Shown here in pieces: positions 24,437-37,309 of a stretch of DNA of 64,000 nt; position 1 is the first letter of the stretch; each line of letters begins with the position of its first letter. A program made the translations under genes and the position numbers. Origin of the DNA: Toxoplasma gondii ME49 (taxonomy: Eukaryota; Apicomplexa; Conoidasida; Eucoccidiorida; Sarcocystidae); contig NC_031478.1 in assembly GCF_000006565.2 (NCBI RefSeq), positions 7,160,343-7,224,342 on the forward strand, written 5' to 3'. The notes below the pieces were generated by a model. The model worked only from the letters and a program-made list of their open reading frames with translations, searched no databases and was not told the origin of the DNA.

Positions 24437-26582
24437 GAGTACAAAGCAGGTTCTAGTTGCAAATAGAGTGTGTGTCTCATGTATATGTACCATTAGTCAC
24501 GAGAGATACTGGTATCTTTTTATGTGCGTAACACACGGATAAGCACGCATGTTCTGCGTCGGGGTACTAGTGCCCGAACCCGTATTTCCCCACGTGCTAC
24601 AACAGATATAAGTTTCTTTCCTTCTCGTATCAAGAGGAACTCTGAGTTGTTTTGTAGCCGACAGAACTCCGTCGGGCGCGACCAAGGAACGAAACGCCCC
24701 TCGGTCGTCCTCCACCAAAGCACCTTTTTCGTCCTCGAACCGGGAGAGTGAAGGCTGTGCCCGAGAAAGAAAACGTGAAAGTGAGTTCGACTGACCGCAC
24801 AAAAGAGCCAGTAGCCGGGGAGAACTCATACGCCGGGAAGAATTAGGGGAAACACGCTCTAAAAAACCGAAAAGAGGCACCGCTTGAAAGCGGGAGATCG
24901 GAGGCGCCCCCCGTTATGGGTAAACACTTAGGCCGCCAAACCTCCTCGTTCCCCCCTCTCTTCCCACTGCGTTTCAGTAAATTGTCGTCTTTATTCTTCA
25001 CAGTGTCAGTCTATCCACTAATTAAAATCGGGCTGGTCTCACATCGTCCTTCGGCCCTTCACCTGCACGGCATCGGCTAAAAAGAAGGAAACCACTGTTC
25101 TACGCTGAGGGCGGATCTCGTCCATTGACGCGCGTGAAAGACACCAGAACTCTCGCATTCAGCGCATTTTCGCTGAAAAGTCAAGATGTTTTCTAGTTCC
25201 CTCCAAGCACACTGTTGCCCTCCTCCGCTGTTAACCAGAATTGGCAAAAAGAAGACCTGACACTCTTTTATTTCGACCACCTGCGGCAGCAGAAGCGTTG
25301 ACGTGAATTCCTTGCTTCGGAGTCCCTCGTGTGCCCCCGTGCTGCTTTCAGAAAAAGACACCTCAGCCTGGAGAACATCTCCTTCTTTTCTTGACATGTG
25401 CCTCGCATTCTCTGTGGTCTACAAGCGAGACAGAAAAGGAAATCCTATCACAACTCAGTTTGACTCCATGCTTGTCCACGTGTACGCGCCGTCACCGCGG
25501 CAGCTCTCTTCTTAATCACACACGCTCACATCTCAGAAAAGAATGCGCATGGTAGGCACCTGTTCATACCTCGCAGTGTGTGCTGTCAAGCAAACAACTT
25601 AGATACCTTTACAGAGGAAAAAGAGAACATGCCCGGAAGGTGTCGATTTCCTTTTTTCTTGATTACAAATAGATTCTCTTGCTTTTGTCGGAAAACATGA
25701 AAGGAGACTGTCGCTCTTCCGCAAGCTTTCACCCTTCCTTCAGTGTCTGTCCCTAGCCCCTCAGGTTCACTGATCTATCACCGAACTTCAAAGGGAGAGA
25801 CACCAGACCTCCAGGCTTCGTCTCAAGAGGGCGATGCATCCTCTCTGCAGCCCACCCTCTTCCACTTCATATGCATCTTTGCACACTAGGTAGCAACATC
25901 ATCCATGCTTACGACTTTTGCCCAGCCAGTTCCACTCTCTACACCCTGTTTCCTCCCTTGTCAAAACTTCTTTACCTTTCCCCTTCTCTCCGTCTCGTCG
26001 AAGATTTCACCTTTCTCATGGCAATACACTGATATATACATACATGTACGGCGAAGCAAGGCATATGTCTATATATACATGCATGTGGGAGTGGAAAGGG
26101 ACCAATTTACACGTGAGTGTGGATTTGCCTGTCCGGGAACTTCACACAAAGTACAAGTCTGGATAATTCATCCTCTGTCCCTGCTCTTCAGTTGCAGGAG
26201 TGAGCGCCACAATGCATCGGGTCTTGGCAATTGTTCTTGTTCTCCATTAGAACGGTTTCGCAGACGTGAAGAGTCTCCGAACGTCGTCCTAGGTCTTGAA
26301 AAGAAGGGATAGAAGTGGCCGCAGAAGGGCCGACAGAAGAAAAGGCAACAGCATAAGACGCGAGAGAAGAAAGGCGAAAGACGCAGAGAGACTCCTAGGA
26401 AAGAAACAAACAGACCAAGGCCGACGAGAATCCGAAGCGGCGCATGGGCACGAAGACACGAATATAGATGAGAGATTACGAGATAGAATGGCTTCCGAGC
26501 CTTCATCGTAGTTCGACACAAAGAAATTAGGGACCTGAAGAAGAAATGAAGAGAAATGGTTGAAAGGAGGAGCCTGCAGGGC
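23129..26582. other. Intergenic region between convergent acylase and uL29 genes
   Basis: The acylase ends at 23128 (plus) and the uL29 gene ends at 26583 (minus), so both 3'UTRs fall here. Only short frames are present (for example 25905-26312 plus) and none carries a recognisable domain. A TA microsatellite is at 24401-24436. Confidence 0.5.
24401..24436. repeat. (TA)n microsatellite
   Basis: About 36 bp of TA dinucleotides with a single ATG interruption, in intergenic DNA. Confidence 0.9.
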
Positions 26583-28193
26583 TCACGCTCGTGGCTTTCC
26601 GCTCTTCTTCGTCAGACCAGCAGACGTAGCTTCTCGTGATTGAACAGAAGACACTTCGAGTCGGATGGCTGTCTTCTCCCCTGGTCTCGCACTTCCGTGG
26701 GTGCTCTCGAATTTCTCGTGCTTCGTTTCTGTCTCGCTCGTCTTAGCTTTCTGAGACTTCCCCTTCTCTTTCCCGACGTCTTTCCTTGTCTCTTTTCCGG
26801 TGTCTTTCCTTGTCTTTGAATCACGTTTCTCATGTTGGGCAGTGGATGCTTCCACCCGTGTTCTCTCTTCTTTCCCGGTTTTCTTGCTGACTTGTTCTCG
26901 CCCATGCTTTTCTTCGTGTGCCTCCGCTCTCTGTTCTCCTTCCGCTTGGTTCTTCCACGAAGATCTATCGGAGCCAGGTAGACGAGATGCTGTCGCAGGA
27001 GAAGAAGAAAGAGAAGAGGACGAAGAACGAGAAGAGGTCTTTGGCTTCGAGATTGCTACTTCCTCGTCTGTGTCGGTGTTCTCTGCATTCTCAGAACTCT
27101 TCTCCACTCTCGACTGTACCCCGCGTTTCTCGTTGCTGGCCCACTCCGCCTTCGGCTGCTCCGAGGAGCGAATTGATTCCTCTGGGTGTTTCTTGCTCTT
27201 CTTCCCCTCAGGAGTCGTTTTGTCAGGCCTTTGCTTCGCCCCCCCGTCCGCTGTCTCCGATCCTCGCGCTTCTCTTCTCTCCTGCCTGCTTATCTCCCTT
27301 CCCACCTCCTGCTGAGAAGAAGACACACTGCGTAGCTTCGAGTGCGACTCCTTCTTCGCAGACAGTCCGTCGGAAGAAGAACGATCGCCCTCAGCTGGGG
27401 AAGCAGAAAGAGAAGAGGAAGATGGGGCTGAAGACGAGGCTGAAGATGATGTGAACGGCTCTTCACTAGCGGAAAGAGAAAGATGTTTTTTCGAGGCGGG
27501 TGCAGAAGAATTTGAAGAAGACGAGAGAGCTGAGGGAGCAGCTAGCCGTCGTGAATCGGAGGCGACAGACGAAGCAGAAGCCAAGGAAGAAGATGGGTTC
27601 CGCTTCTTATCGCTCCCGCTGTCCGGTCGACTCGACGACGAATCTGGACTTCTTGCCGGCTGAGGTGCTCCACTTGTCTCCACGCGTTGAAGCGTTTTAT
27701 CGACAGGAAGAAGCAGGCCCTGCTGCCAAGGGTCGATGTCTTTGTGGAGCCCCAGGTGCCGCTCGTAGCGAATCGTCAGCAGCTGAGCAAGGTAGTGTCG
27801 CGCCTCTTTCAGCAAATGTGGCTTGTATTCGGTGCTGTACGCGCGTTTCAACAGTTCCAAGCGGGCAATCTCCTGCCGCGTCAAAAGAACCTCCTTATGG
27901 AGCCGTAAAGAAGAGAAAGCAAAGCGAAAGCTACATCAAGCGAACGGGCCAGAAGTGAAAAGAAAGTGCGTGACTTTCACATGCCTCTCTTTGCGGCTTA
28001 GGCGATCCTAAAGTCGGATCCTACGACACGCATAGCGAGAGATCAGACGAAATGTTCACTTGAGGGCGTCTCGCACAAACGGCAAATCACGAGTCGATTG
28101 GGAGAGAAGGCTAATTGTGCAATGCAAATGCTGAAACAGCATGGACGCTAGCAACTCACAATGCAGGTGATGCACATAGAGTTACAAATACAG

Positions 28194-28226
<33 letters not shown>

Positions 28227-29790
28227 AATATCGGCTGATATGTACACGTTATTCAAATATGTATATGCATATATAGAACGATATATACCCAGACAGACAG
28301 CGTTCCCGCCCTTGTCTTTTCAGTTCATTTCTCTTTTGAACTCTCTCTGTTTCTGCTGTCTTATCGTCTCTCTCAAACCTGTCTTCTTCCTCACTTTCTG
28401 TGCTGCCACTGTGAGCAAGGTCGCTGTCGTGCCTCGCGAAACCCTTTGTCCCATTTGATACACTTACACGTTCAATTTCTGGAGTGGACAGCTCGCGTAT
28501 TTCATTTCCTTTCCGCACTTTCATTTCAACTGAGCCGAGCCCTCTTCTTTTTCCTCTTGCCATGGAGGGGGCAGCCAGCCCAGTCCACTCTTCTTCGGAC
28601 TGGTGGAGGATCCGCTGATTCCTTCGGTGTTCTTGCTCTCGATATCTCGCCCTAACCGTCTCGGGCGCAATCTGAAACTCCAATGAGAGCGAGGAAGTCT
28701 TTTCAGTCTCACTTTTGGCCTCTCCGCGCTCTCTCCCGTGCATCTTCAGACTCCTACCGTCTCCTAGAAGTGCGGTGTCAGGCACCTCACGGTCTCCCAG
28801 TCTTCGGCGCCTCTGGCAACCTCGTGCGACTGAAGAGAAAAACGAAGAGCAAGCGGCGGAGTGGTGTCGATGGTCGTAAGAAGCCAGCCGCCGAAGAAAG
28901 GAGGTTTTCCCACGGAAGAGTGGCAAAAAATCTACGTTCGTGTGTGTCTCCGACGCACTGCGCGGAACAGTTGCAGCGAACAACTCAGGCGCTGGCAACC
29001 GGGATGTTCTGGCCGAGGTGTATGTACAGCTGGTCACCGCACAGTGAGTTGGCGGCACCGCCTGTGGCGGGGTAGCCTTTTGAGGAAGGAAGAACCCCAA
29101 CGGAGCTCGTGCGGTTCCTGTCCACACGCGCTCTTCAGAAAGTGGTGCATTCGCCTGTCGATGGGGACGAATTGGATTTGAATGCGCGGGCGCTTGGTGA
29201 AGGCTTGAACCTTTCTTGAGGCCATCCTCCAGCGCATCTGCTTGGGCCTCTCTCTGGGGCACCCGCTGTACACCTCGCGCGCCTTCTGCATCTCTCCCGC
29301 TGCCAGTCCCGCGCCAAAACGATCCTGACAGCTTCCTCACCGGGAAGAAGTAATTTCTGGATAGCGCGAGAGAAACGGAAGAGGTGAACGGTGAAGAGAC
29401 GACAGATGCTTTCGCAGGTGGAGCAGCAGGGAGGCTCAGATGGCACAGTGCGTTTGGCGAAGAGAGAAGTGACGCGGAGGACGGGAAGAGCGCGTCACAA
29501 GACGAGGAGGTAAACCTGCAAAGGCGAAGGCTACTTCCGGAAGGCTTCACTGTCTCTTCACTTGTAGGACGGACGGTGTCAACAGAAGGCAGAGCGGGGG
29601 GAATCACGCACCGAGAAGCGGGGAGAGAATGTGCATCGACGCGAGAGAAGGAGAAGCATACAAGGAAAACTGCAAGACGAGAAAACGGGGACGACGCGAC
29701 GAAGAGAGAAAGAAAAGAGAGAAGGCGGAAGGAGCACACAGAAGGCCGGCGCGCGGCCCTTCTGGTGCAGCGAGGGCGGGCAGTCGCCAT
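26583..29790 (-). CDS. uL29 (bacterial L29-type) ribosomal protein with secretory leader, probable apicoplast
   Basis: Two exons, 29790-28468 and 27893-26583, give 877 residues. The donor CGT|GTAAGT and the acceptor at 27894 join in phase 0 inside the conserved domain. The joined domain (about residues 427-490) runs KGNEIRELSTPEIER, EVLLTRQEIARLELLKRAYS, KPHLLKEARHYLAQLLTIRY. This matches the uL29 layout: an E-L-R-E-L-S start, a long first helix, then P-x-x-x-x-E-x-R with I/L-A-x-x-L-T at the end. Residues about 20-50 form a hydrophobic leader (LLSFLSLFVASSPF then LAVFLVCFSF), followed by Ser/Arg-rich sequence. That is the bipartite leader expected for apicoplast import, where uL29 would sit at the exit of the 50S peptide tunnel. 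The uL29 family is usually 60-80 residues, so the 420-residue leader and roughly 385-residue Ser/Lys/Glu tail are exceptional. A mitochondrial destination is the alternative. Confidence 0.72.
28202..28226. repeat. (TA)n microsatellite in uL29 intron
   Basis: A short TA run lies in the 574-bp intron between 27894 and 28467. In-frame read-through of exon 1 past the donor reaches a stop at 28249-28251. Confidence 0.85.
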
Positions 29791-31461
29791 TCAACTCTCG
29801 ACACGCGCCTCTCTCCTGTCGCCACAGAGCAAGAGAGGAGAGATCCCCTTGCCTCGGGAGGAAAACTACATAAGGGTATGTTCTGTGCGAGCCGAAGAAG
29901 AAAGTCGGCATGGCCCAAGGGTCGAAAGACCAGAAGGACGCCTTGTCTGTGATTGGGGATCCCCGGGATGGAGAGCAAACACGTACCCGACGCTAACGAG
30001 CACTATTGAAATGATCAGGAAAGTCGAGAATGAACGAACTGAATAAAGAGATCGGCGGATCCTTCCTAGTTTAAACGGCAAAAAAGCTGCGGAGCCCGGT
30101 GTGCAGATGCAGAGAGTGCCACTGCACTGGGTGAGACAGAAGGACTGACGTTCGAGCGCGGGAGACGGCGCGAGGGGGAGAGACTCTCCCCATCGAAGTT
30201 TGCTTCAACAGAAGAAAAAACAATCAAGTACCTTATTTTGGCTTCACAGGAAGAAGGAGCGGCAACCCCGAACACGGCAACCGGAAAGACGGGAACCTGC
30301 CGGTGAATGAGGCTACGACGCACACGGAAATGCATCTGTGCCCGCAGTCAATTCACTGCGCTCCGGGAGCAATTCGCGAGAGAAAAGTCTTTCTCTGCTT
30401 TGTAAAGCAACGAGAAAAAGGCCACCTGGTCACTCTGCGTCAGTACGATTCGAATGAGGAAGGTACGAGCAAACGTCTGTTTGGTCACCCTCCATTTCGC
30501 GCGTCGTCTACTGACACTGTCGTATCCGTGGAAAGAGGGCGGACTCGCACACCTTTTGAAGTGACTAGGTGGTTTAGATGCAAATGGGTATCCTTTCTTT
30601 GTCTCGTCTATAACGTCAAATAGTTTTTTCGGCCGGCCAACTGGCCACCTCACTATTGAATTTCTGATTGTTCACATGTGTAGCGCCGTAGTGGTGTGTT
30701 GCTAAGCAAATCAACGGCCTCGATGCATCCGTCCTTGGTAGGCGACTTAACGTTTGCCGATGTTACCATCCATGTGCGTTTTCGTCCCACCCCCCACAAA
30801 CAATTAGACGAAGGACAACAGAAGCTTGCTGTCCTTTCACCTACAAAAAGTCAAACGCCTGGTCTCGATCACTAGCTAAGCGTTTTCCGGCACGGACCAG
30901 ATTCGCTCTTCTAGGTGTTCCGTGTCTCCGCGTGTCGAGAGAGGCGTCGCCAGTTGTGGCGACTGATAACGACCCAAGGCCCCATACTCGCAACCGAGAA
31001 AGAAAGGCAGTCAAAACTGAGACGGATAAAATCAAGGAAACAAAAATGCAGGGAAGGATGCGGAATTGTAGCCTTTTCAAGTTCGGGTACACTAGAGGGA
31101 ACCATTTGGGAAGGTTGCGGCAATCCTTGAGCCATATCGCTGATCATCGTTCGGGAGAAACCCATCACACCGGCGCAGCTATCCCTCACAGTGCCCTTCA
31201 GTTTGTCTTGAACGAACAAGGAAGTGAAAGCAATAAGCAGCTTCCTCCTCCAGTATATTCAGTCACGACATCAGAGCGGTGGACCTAGAGCGCTGGCCTG
31301 CAGGGTGCTGTAGATCTCACGGCAGCGCGCGTATTTTGTTCCATGGGAACGAGTCACAAATATGCGAAGTGTCCAGGAAGAAAATCACGAAATGAAACTA
31401 GGGTACTTCTCGCCGGTTTCTTTTTTCGTAAATAGACACAAGACGCAAATTCTACCCAGGA
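29791..31461. promoter_or_regulatory. Upstream region of the uL29 gene
   Basis: Between the uL29 start codon at 29790 (minus) and the tRNA gene. It should hold the uL29 promoter. Open frames here are short and overlap on both strands. I see no conserved domain. Confidence 0.4.
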
Positions 31462-31543
31462 CGACGGCTGCAGGGTTCGAACCTGCGCGGGCAGAGCCCA
31501 TTGGATTTCAAGTCCAACTCCTTAACCACTCGGACAAACCGCC
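31462..31543 (-). tRNA. tRNA-Ser (anticodon UGA)
   Basis: An 82-nt class II cloverleaf on the minus strand. The acceptor stem GGCGGTT pairs with AGCCGTC with G-U wobbles. The D-arm/A-box follows as TCCGAGTGGTTAAGG. The anticodon stem-loop TTGGA-CTTGAAA-TCCAA gives anticodon TGA. A long variable arm built around GGGC/GCCC follows, then the T-arm/B-box GCAGGTTCGAACCCTGC. The discriminator base is G and there is no intron. It decodes UCA and wobble UCN serine codons. It lies between the divergent uL29 and TBC genes. Confidence 0.95.
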
Positions 31544-33764
31544 GGGTGTCATGGCGTTATATCCGGGGGTTACTCTTCTAGGACGCCTTTCTGAGGAGAT
31601 GCGCTGGACATAAAATTAACGGAATGGACACCGGGAATCGTGGGATGTTCCTTTGATACATTGGTACCTGTGGGAAGACGGTTCGAACCGATATGGCATC
31701 TCCTACCTTCGGATGCCCGATCCAGTTTTTCCGGCAGTAGTGCTATATATGTTGTGAGGTTGGACAAGCAACGCTGTCTTTCCCCTCGAAGTCAGTACAA
31801 ACCACTCAGTTAGTGGGACATGAAAATCACTGCACTGATGCACAGCGTCGTATGAATTCCTCCGTGATTGCTATCCAGTTTTATCTAAGAGACATTAGAG
31901 ACGACCTGTTTCTGACACGGTTGGCAGTACAGGAATTTCCCGCTGTGGTGAAAAAACGCCGTGCGTTCGTTTGCATCACACGCCATCAACCGCAGAGCAC
32001 AGTTCTGGGTCCAATCTCAAACTGCTGTCGCGCGAAACAGCCTTGTGCTTTGGGAGAAGACTTCTGCTGAGGTGGCGATTTCCTATGCAGTTCATACAAT
32101 TACTGGCTATGGTTCTATTTACTTTTTTTTCTACACCCGGGCTACCCGTGGTGCCAGCCATCAACAAAACGGATCCCCTGTATATCAGTGACCGAAACGA
32201 GAGAAATACGAGCGCGATGTGGCGGGCGAAACAAAGCGGAAAAGTCCGCTAATATGTATAACTGCGTTTTCCTCTCTAGCGGGTGCTTCGAATTCCGAGG
32301 TGTCGCTCTTTGGTTCAGCCAGGCTCGGACGGGGTACAGGGGACGAGCACCGCAACAGATTTCCTGGTTTGTGGTTCCAGAGCCCAGTATCGCCTAGAAA
32401 GGGATCTTTGGCACTAACTCCCTATCCACTATCTGCTGCATCACTCTTACCGTATCTTTACACGTACTAAACAAACTGGCAGCTACACTTCCCTTGAGCT
32501 GTCTCGCTTCGGTTTACTGTGAAATAGGACACGGTCTCTACCCCTGCGAGTCGCTCAGCGAAAACGAGGCAATTTTGATTGTGGACAGATGGAAAGAATG
32601 TCCTGGAATCTGGGACATTAACAGAAAAAGCAGACATGAAGTGTTCGGAGACTGGCGGCCTCCCACCAAGCCTCGAAAATAAGCCGTGAATTCCCTGCAC
32701 CGTAGAGCCCTCGATGTTTCGGGTATAGGCATGTGTCTAGGCACGGAGAAAGACGAGCCATAGCTGGAAAGAAACATTCTGTGTTTTCAGTAGCATTCTC
32801 CTAAGATAAAACGATATATGAAAATGGTATGCTGGGAAGTATGTTCAATAGTGGAAGAGAAACGAACTCCCAGTGCAGTGTGCAGCAAGGAAGCAGCGCC
32901 CCCCTTGACGCCTCCTCTGTGGTGTTTCTGCCCCAAGGCACCCCTGCAGATGTAACTGGCTTGTCCGCTTGTTAAACGGTAACGTTTGTCCTTCCTCTCT
33001 ATCCGGTCTTATGCACAGCTACAACTGTGGCTTTTTCATGTTTTATCCGGTTTTTTAAGTCTGTGGAAGGGCCTCTCTGTTGGTTACCGAACCTACAGCG
33101 GACGAAGAACCTGCCCAGGACGAGGAGCTAGCAGAACGCCGAAAATTCCGCATCCGTTGTTGTTCGAAATATACATGTCAGGTCATGCGGAAGTCGCACA
33201 TCGTCGTGAGGCCGAGGTTGGTTTTACCGGCGCAAAACTGTCGCGAAGTCGTGGACTTTGTGTGAAGGGAGCCGGCCTTGTGGCACTTGACTGAGGAACT
33301 GTTTTGCTGTCGCTGCGAACGTTTCCTCGTGCGACCGCATGTGTCGATTCCTTCCGGCGGCAAATTTGGTGATTGTTTCCTCCCGTTGTTGCGTCGTTTC
33401 TCCTCCGTCTACTGCACCAAAAAGACTCTCTTCTCACACACTTTTCTGAGATAGCTTCGCCCTGTCAATGCCGTCTTCTCTCTGAAACCAGGCTCGAGCG
33501 TAGACACGAAACTGGATCGGAGAGAAGCAGAGTTCATTCCTCAAAACATTAACAGAGGGATAGCGTAATTTCACAGGCTCCCGTCTACTCGCTCTCGAGA
33601 GCAGGACTTAGGATCTGCTTCTGTAGGTACACCCCAAGGAAGACAGGGCTAGGGGCTAGGTGATCCGAAACCCGGTGGATTTGCGCAGTTCCTTCCTCGG
33701 CTCTTTCGAGGGTTTCGGTTTCGAGCACCTCCATCCGTCGTATTTTCCCTCCGTTTTTCTCGCC
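31544..33764. promoter_or_regulatory. Upstream region of the TBC gene
   Basis: This 2.2 kb stretch precedes the TBC start codon and should contain its promoter and 5'UTR. The palindrome CGGTTCGAACCG near 31680 looks like a T-loop but has no tRNA around it. No coding exon is supported. Confidence 0.4.
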
Positions 33765-36700
33765 ATGTCATCTCCGTCAATTTTTTCCGAAGGTGGGGCG
33801 AGTGCACAGAGCGGATTGGGGTCGTGTTCTGTAGATGGCGCCTTTCTCGACGACGACGACGGGCTGCCGCCGCTCACGGTCTCGGATATTTCCCGGTTGT
33901 TTGACTCCCACATATCCTCGCCCCTTGCCGAGCAAGCGAGAAGAGTGCTTGCGACAGGCCGCTTGGATGAGGCGCCGCCTGCTTCGGGCGTCTGCGCCGA
34001 GGAGTTCCCGGTGCCGTCCTCCCCGCTTCTTCGCCGCATCGTCTGGCAGCGATACCTCGGCCTCTTGGAAGGGGAGGAGGCATCGGAGTGGGCTGCCCAG
34101 GTCGAAGTGAACAGGAAAAAGTATTTCCAGTTGCGAGAGGAACAAAAGCTGAGCACCAAGAGGCTCACTGCGCTGGATCCGCAGAAGTTCCACCCTCTCG
34201 CGGCGACAGCGGACAATCCGTGGAGTCAGAAGCAGCAGAACGACAGCTTGATGGAGGAAATCTGGAAAGACGTCGAACGCACCTTTGCAGATCGTGCACT
34301 GTTCTGTCGAGACGCTACACGGAAGGCTCTCCAGCGCATCCTCTTCACCTGGAGCCGGCAGAATCCGGATGTGTCGTACAAGCAGGGAATGAATGAGCTC
34401 CTTGCGATCTTGTTTCTCATTTGCGTCAGAGAACAAGTGCCTGTTTTTTCTGCGGACACCCTCTCGGAAAATGTGGCGACACACGTTCGTGTCCTGCTTT
34501 CCGCGGAGCCCACAGACATCGAAGCCGACGCCTTCTCTCTCTTCAACGCCCTCATGAACGATTTCCTCATGCGCGCCGCCTATATCCCTCCCCCGACTCC
34601 GCCGAAACCTGTTGCATCTCCTATGGTAAACATTCTGGGCAAAGGACCGGGGGAGGCTCTAGGAGGGCTTGTGGGGGTAGCCTCTTCGGCCCCGCAGACG
34701 CAACAGTCCGCCGTTTTGTGGAGATGCAGTCACATCTTCCATTCGCTTCTGCGGAAGAGCGACACCGCGCTCTACGATCACCTCGTCGAGATGGACGTCC
34801 AGCCGCAGCTCTTCCTTCTGCGCTGGCTCCGACTCCTCTTCAGTCGAGAGTTCCACGTTCAAGACACGATCTTCATCTGGGATGCGATCTTTGCGGATGC
34901 CTACCTCCGCAACGGAATTGCTCCGTCCTCTTCGAACTCGAAGTCTTCCTTGAATTCCACTCCTTCCTCAACTGCTGTCCTTTCTGCTCCCTCTCCCAGT
35001 TGCTCTGGCGTTTCTCTCACACAAGGCACAGATCTCATGAGCAGCAGTCGCTTGTCGGCCGCCTGCGGCACTTCGCCGCTCGGCCAAGGGTCGTCCTCCA
35101 GCCCTTCGTATGTCCCTGAGAAACTGGGAGCTGCTGCTTCTTCACGTCTCCCGCTAACGGATTTCTTTGCTCTTGCCATGCTCATGTTTGTTCGAGAGAA
35201 TCTCTTGGCCAGCGACGAGACGTCGTGTCTCCGTCGTCTGCTCAAGTTCCCCCCCATTGAGTCTCTGCAGTCTCTCATTCTCCTCGCCCTGTCCCTGCGC
35301 ACCCCGCAGAAGCCCCGAGGGAATGCTCTCTCCAAGCGACATAGTGCTGCCTCTTCCTCCCGTCCAGCGTCTTTTCTTGAAGACGAGTCGCACAAGTCCC
35401 CACCGCAGCGCATCTCGCCTGCGTCCTTCGAGGAAGGAAGAGAGACACGCACACATGGAAGCGGACTGCAGAAGGGATCTCACAGTCTCCCTTCTCCTAT
35501 ACGCATTCGTCACTCACCGTCGTCAGAGGCTCCTCACTCCTTTTCTGCCTCCAGTCCTGTGCCTTCTTTCAACGCTCGTGCATTGCCCCCAGCTCGCGGG
35601 GACCTCTACCACGTTACGACCCCTCAAGTGGAAACTGCATGCCCTCCTCTGATAGCTGGCCACGGAGTCGTGCCTCACCACCTGCACCAGACTCAGGCGA
35701 AGCGACAGCCGAGCCCAGGACGCGAAGAAGGAGGGCGTTCAGAAAACAGTGCTCTCCCACGCGTCGCGGTCGCAGTAGGACAGAGAGCCGAAACAAAGTA
35801 AGACGGGGGGATAGGCAGGCAAATGCGGGCGGAGAAAAAGGGAGAGTTAGAGGGGATGAAAACACGAGGAATAAAGATGAGGCGACGCAGGAGAACGCGG
35901 ACAGGTAGACAGTGTGGGCAGAGGTGACATTTGTGGGGAACGTGGAGAGACTAGGAGCGAAGCAGAGAGCCAAGTGTAGAGTCCGTGTGCGTCCTGTTTG
36001 TTCATGTGGGTGAGTAAGGGCAGAAACGCGTATTGAAGTGTCTCTAGGTCTACAGATGTGACTACTTTATAGATATAGACATGTACACGCACATTTCCAT
36101 GTGCGTTGGTTGTAGAATTGTCAATGAAGTAGGAAGGACGTGGTCGGTCCTCTTTGCGTTCTTTCGCAACAGCGAGAGGGAAATGAAGGGTACGCTTTTC
36201 CCCACTTTAGTAACTTGGTGTGCTGCTGGGTGTTGCCTTTCTTCTCGTTGTTTTCTGTTCTCCAGCATCGGCGAAAATACCGTCGATGGACTGTCGCTCG
36301 GCCGCCATGTGGAGGATATTGTGGCAACGCTCAAGGCGGCAGCTCTCTCAGAGGCAGCCGTGGAAGCCGGTGGAATCCAGAGTGGACGGTGAGACTCAAG
36401 GATTCAGTCCATTTGTTGAACCACTTCTATATCATTTCCTCGCTTACTTTAAGCGATTTCTCTGCGTGTTCGTATTCCTGAGTGAATTGTGTTTCTGAGC
36501 ATCTCAATATCTGCGGGGTCTGCTTCTCCCTGTCCCTTGTGCAACACGTCTGTGTCTCAGGGTTGTCTTTTCTGGACCTTCACACGCTGGCTTTTGTTTT
36601 CTGTTTCCTTCTGTTTCGTACTTGTGCATCCAGGCCCTCTTCGTCAGCTTCCTGCCCTTTGGGTTCTCGACCCTTCACCCAGCTTGCACTGTCTTCCGCA

Positions 36701-37309
36701 ATCTCTCGCTTAAGCCTTCTGCAGCGAATGCTGGTCGGCGAGTTGCCGTACAGCCCGTCTCTGTTCATGGTAGAAGAGGAAGCGTTCACGTCTGCTTCTT
36801 CGCCTGTGAGGACGCTGGCAGCAACGGAGAGACCCTCACAGTTTTCTCGGGCCTCTCAGCTTCCTTCAGGGGCCACGTCTGGAAATACCCCGGATGGTTG
36901 CGTCTTTGATGAGGAAAGAAGGCTGCAGTATTCTGTGGCTCGCGCCGAAAGGCAGCATTCTGAAAAAAGAATAGACGCAGAACGAACAGACAGCGAGGAA
37001 ATCAGAATCATGCATGATGAAGGTTTCTTTGGTGGCAGAGATGGAGGCCAAGAAGCTGAAGTCCGAATGTATGACAAGCATGGAATACGCGAGATTGACA
37101 CCCGCGTAACGCGTGGGAGAAATGGACAGGAGGACAAAGAAAAAAAAGGCACATCTTTCTTCTCCCCTTCGTCTCTACCTGTCGTTGGAGACTCCAGTTT
37201 TGCACGTTCTAACCACCAGCACAACTTAGGCTATTCGCGAGACGATGGTGTGGAGGTAGGCTCACATGATGGACGAGGTTCCGGAGGTATGCGGGCAACT
37301 GTTCTATAG
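33765..37309 (+). CDS. TBC domain Rab GTPase-activating protein, TBC1D5-like
   Basis: Three exons, 33765-35797, 36266-36388 and 36634-37309, with GT-AG junctions in matching phase, give 943 residues. The TBC domain spans about residues 85-385. It has RRIVWQRYLG (R-x-x-W entry), IWKDVERT at 166-173 with the catalytic arginine finger R172, and YKQGMNELLA at 205-214 with the glutamine finger Q207. The domain ends with LFLLRWLRLLFSREF and FIWDAIFADAY. A second block at about 480-545 (FFALAMLMFVRENLL, then CLRRLLKFPP and LILLALSLR) matches the C-terminal helices of TBC1D5-type proteins. The rest is Ser/Pro-rich and probably disordered. TBC proteins stimulate GTP hydrolysis by Rabs; TBC1D5 acts with retromer on endosomal Rab7, and that role here is only inferred. 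The start at 33765 (GCCATGTCA) was chosen over the in-frame frame opening at 33660, whose first 35 codons look like 5'UTR. Confidence 0.88.

Noticed and set aside
26800..27958. Several plus-strand frames of 150-178 codons
   Set aside because: Complement of the Ser/Lys/Glu-rich uL29 tail; such composition gives long antisense frames by chance.
29384..30046. 220-codon plus-strand frame
   Set aside because: Largely antisense to exon 1 of the uL29 gene, low complexity, no domain.
31675..31700. Palindrome CGGTTCGAACCG resembling a tRNA T-loop
   Set aside because: No acceptor, D-arm or anticodon arm can be folded around it.
33656..35513. Long minus-strand frames of 114-235 codons
   Set aside because: Shadows of the TBC gene, whose plus frame carries the TBC motifs.
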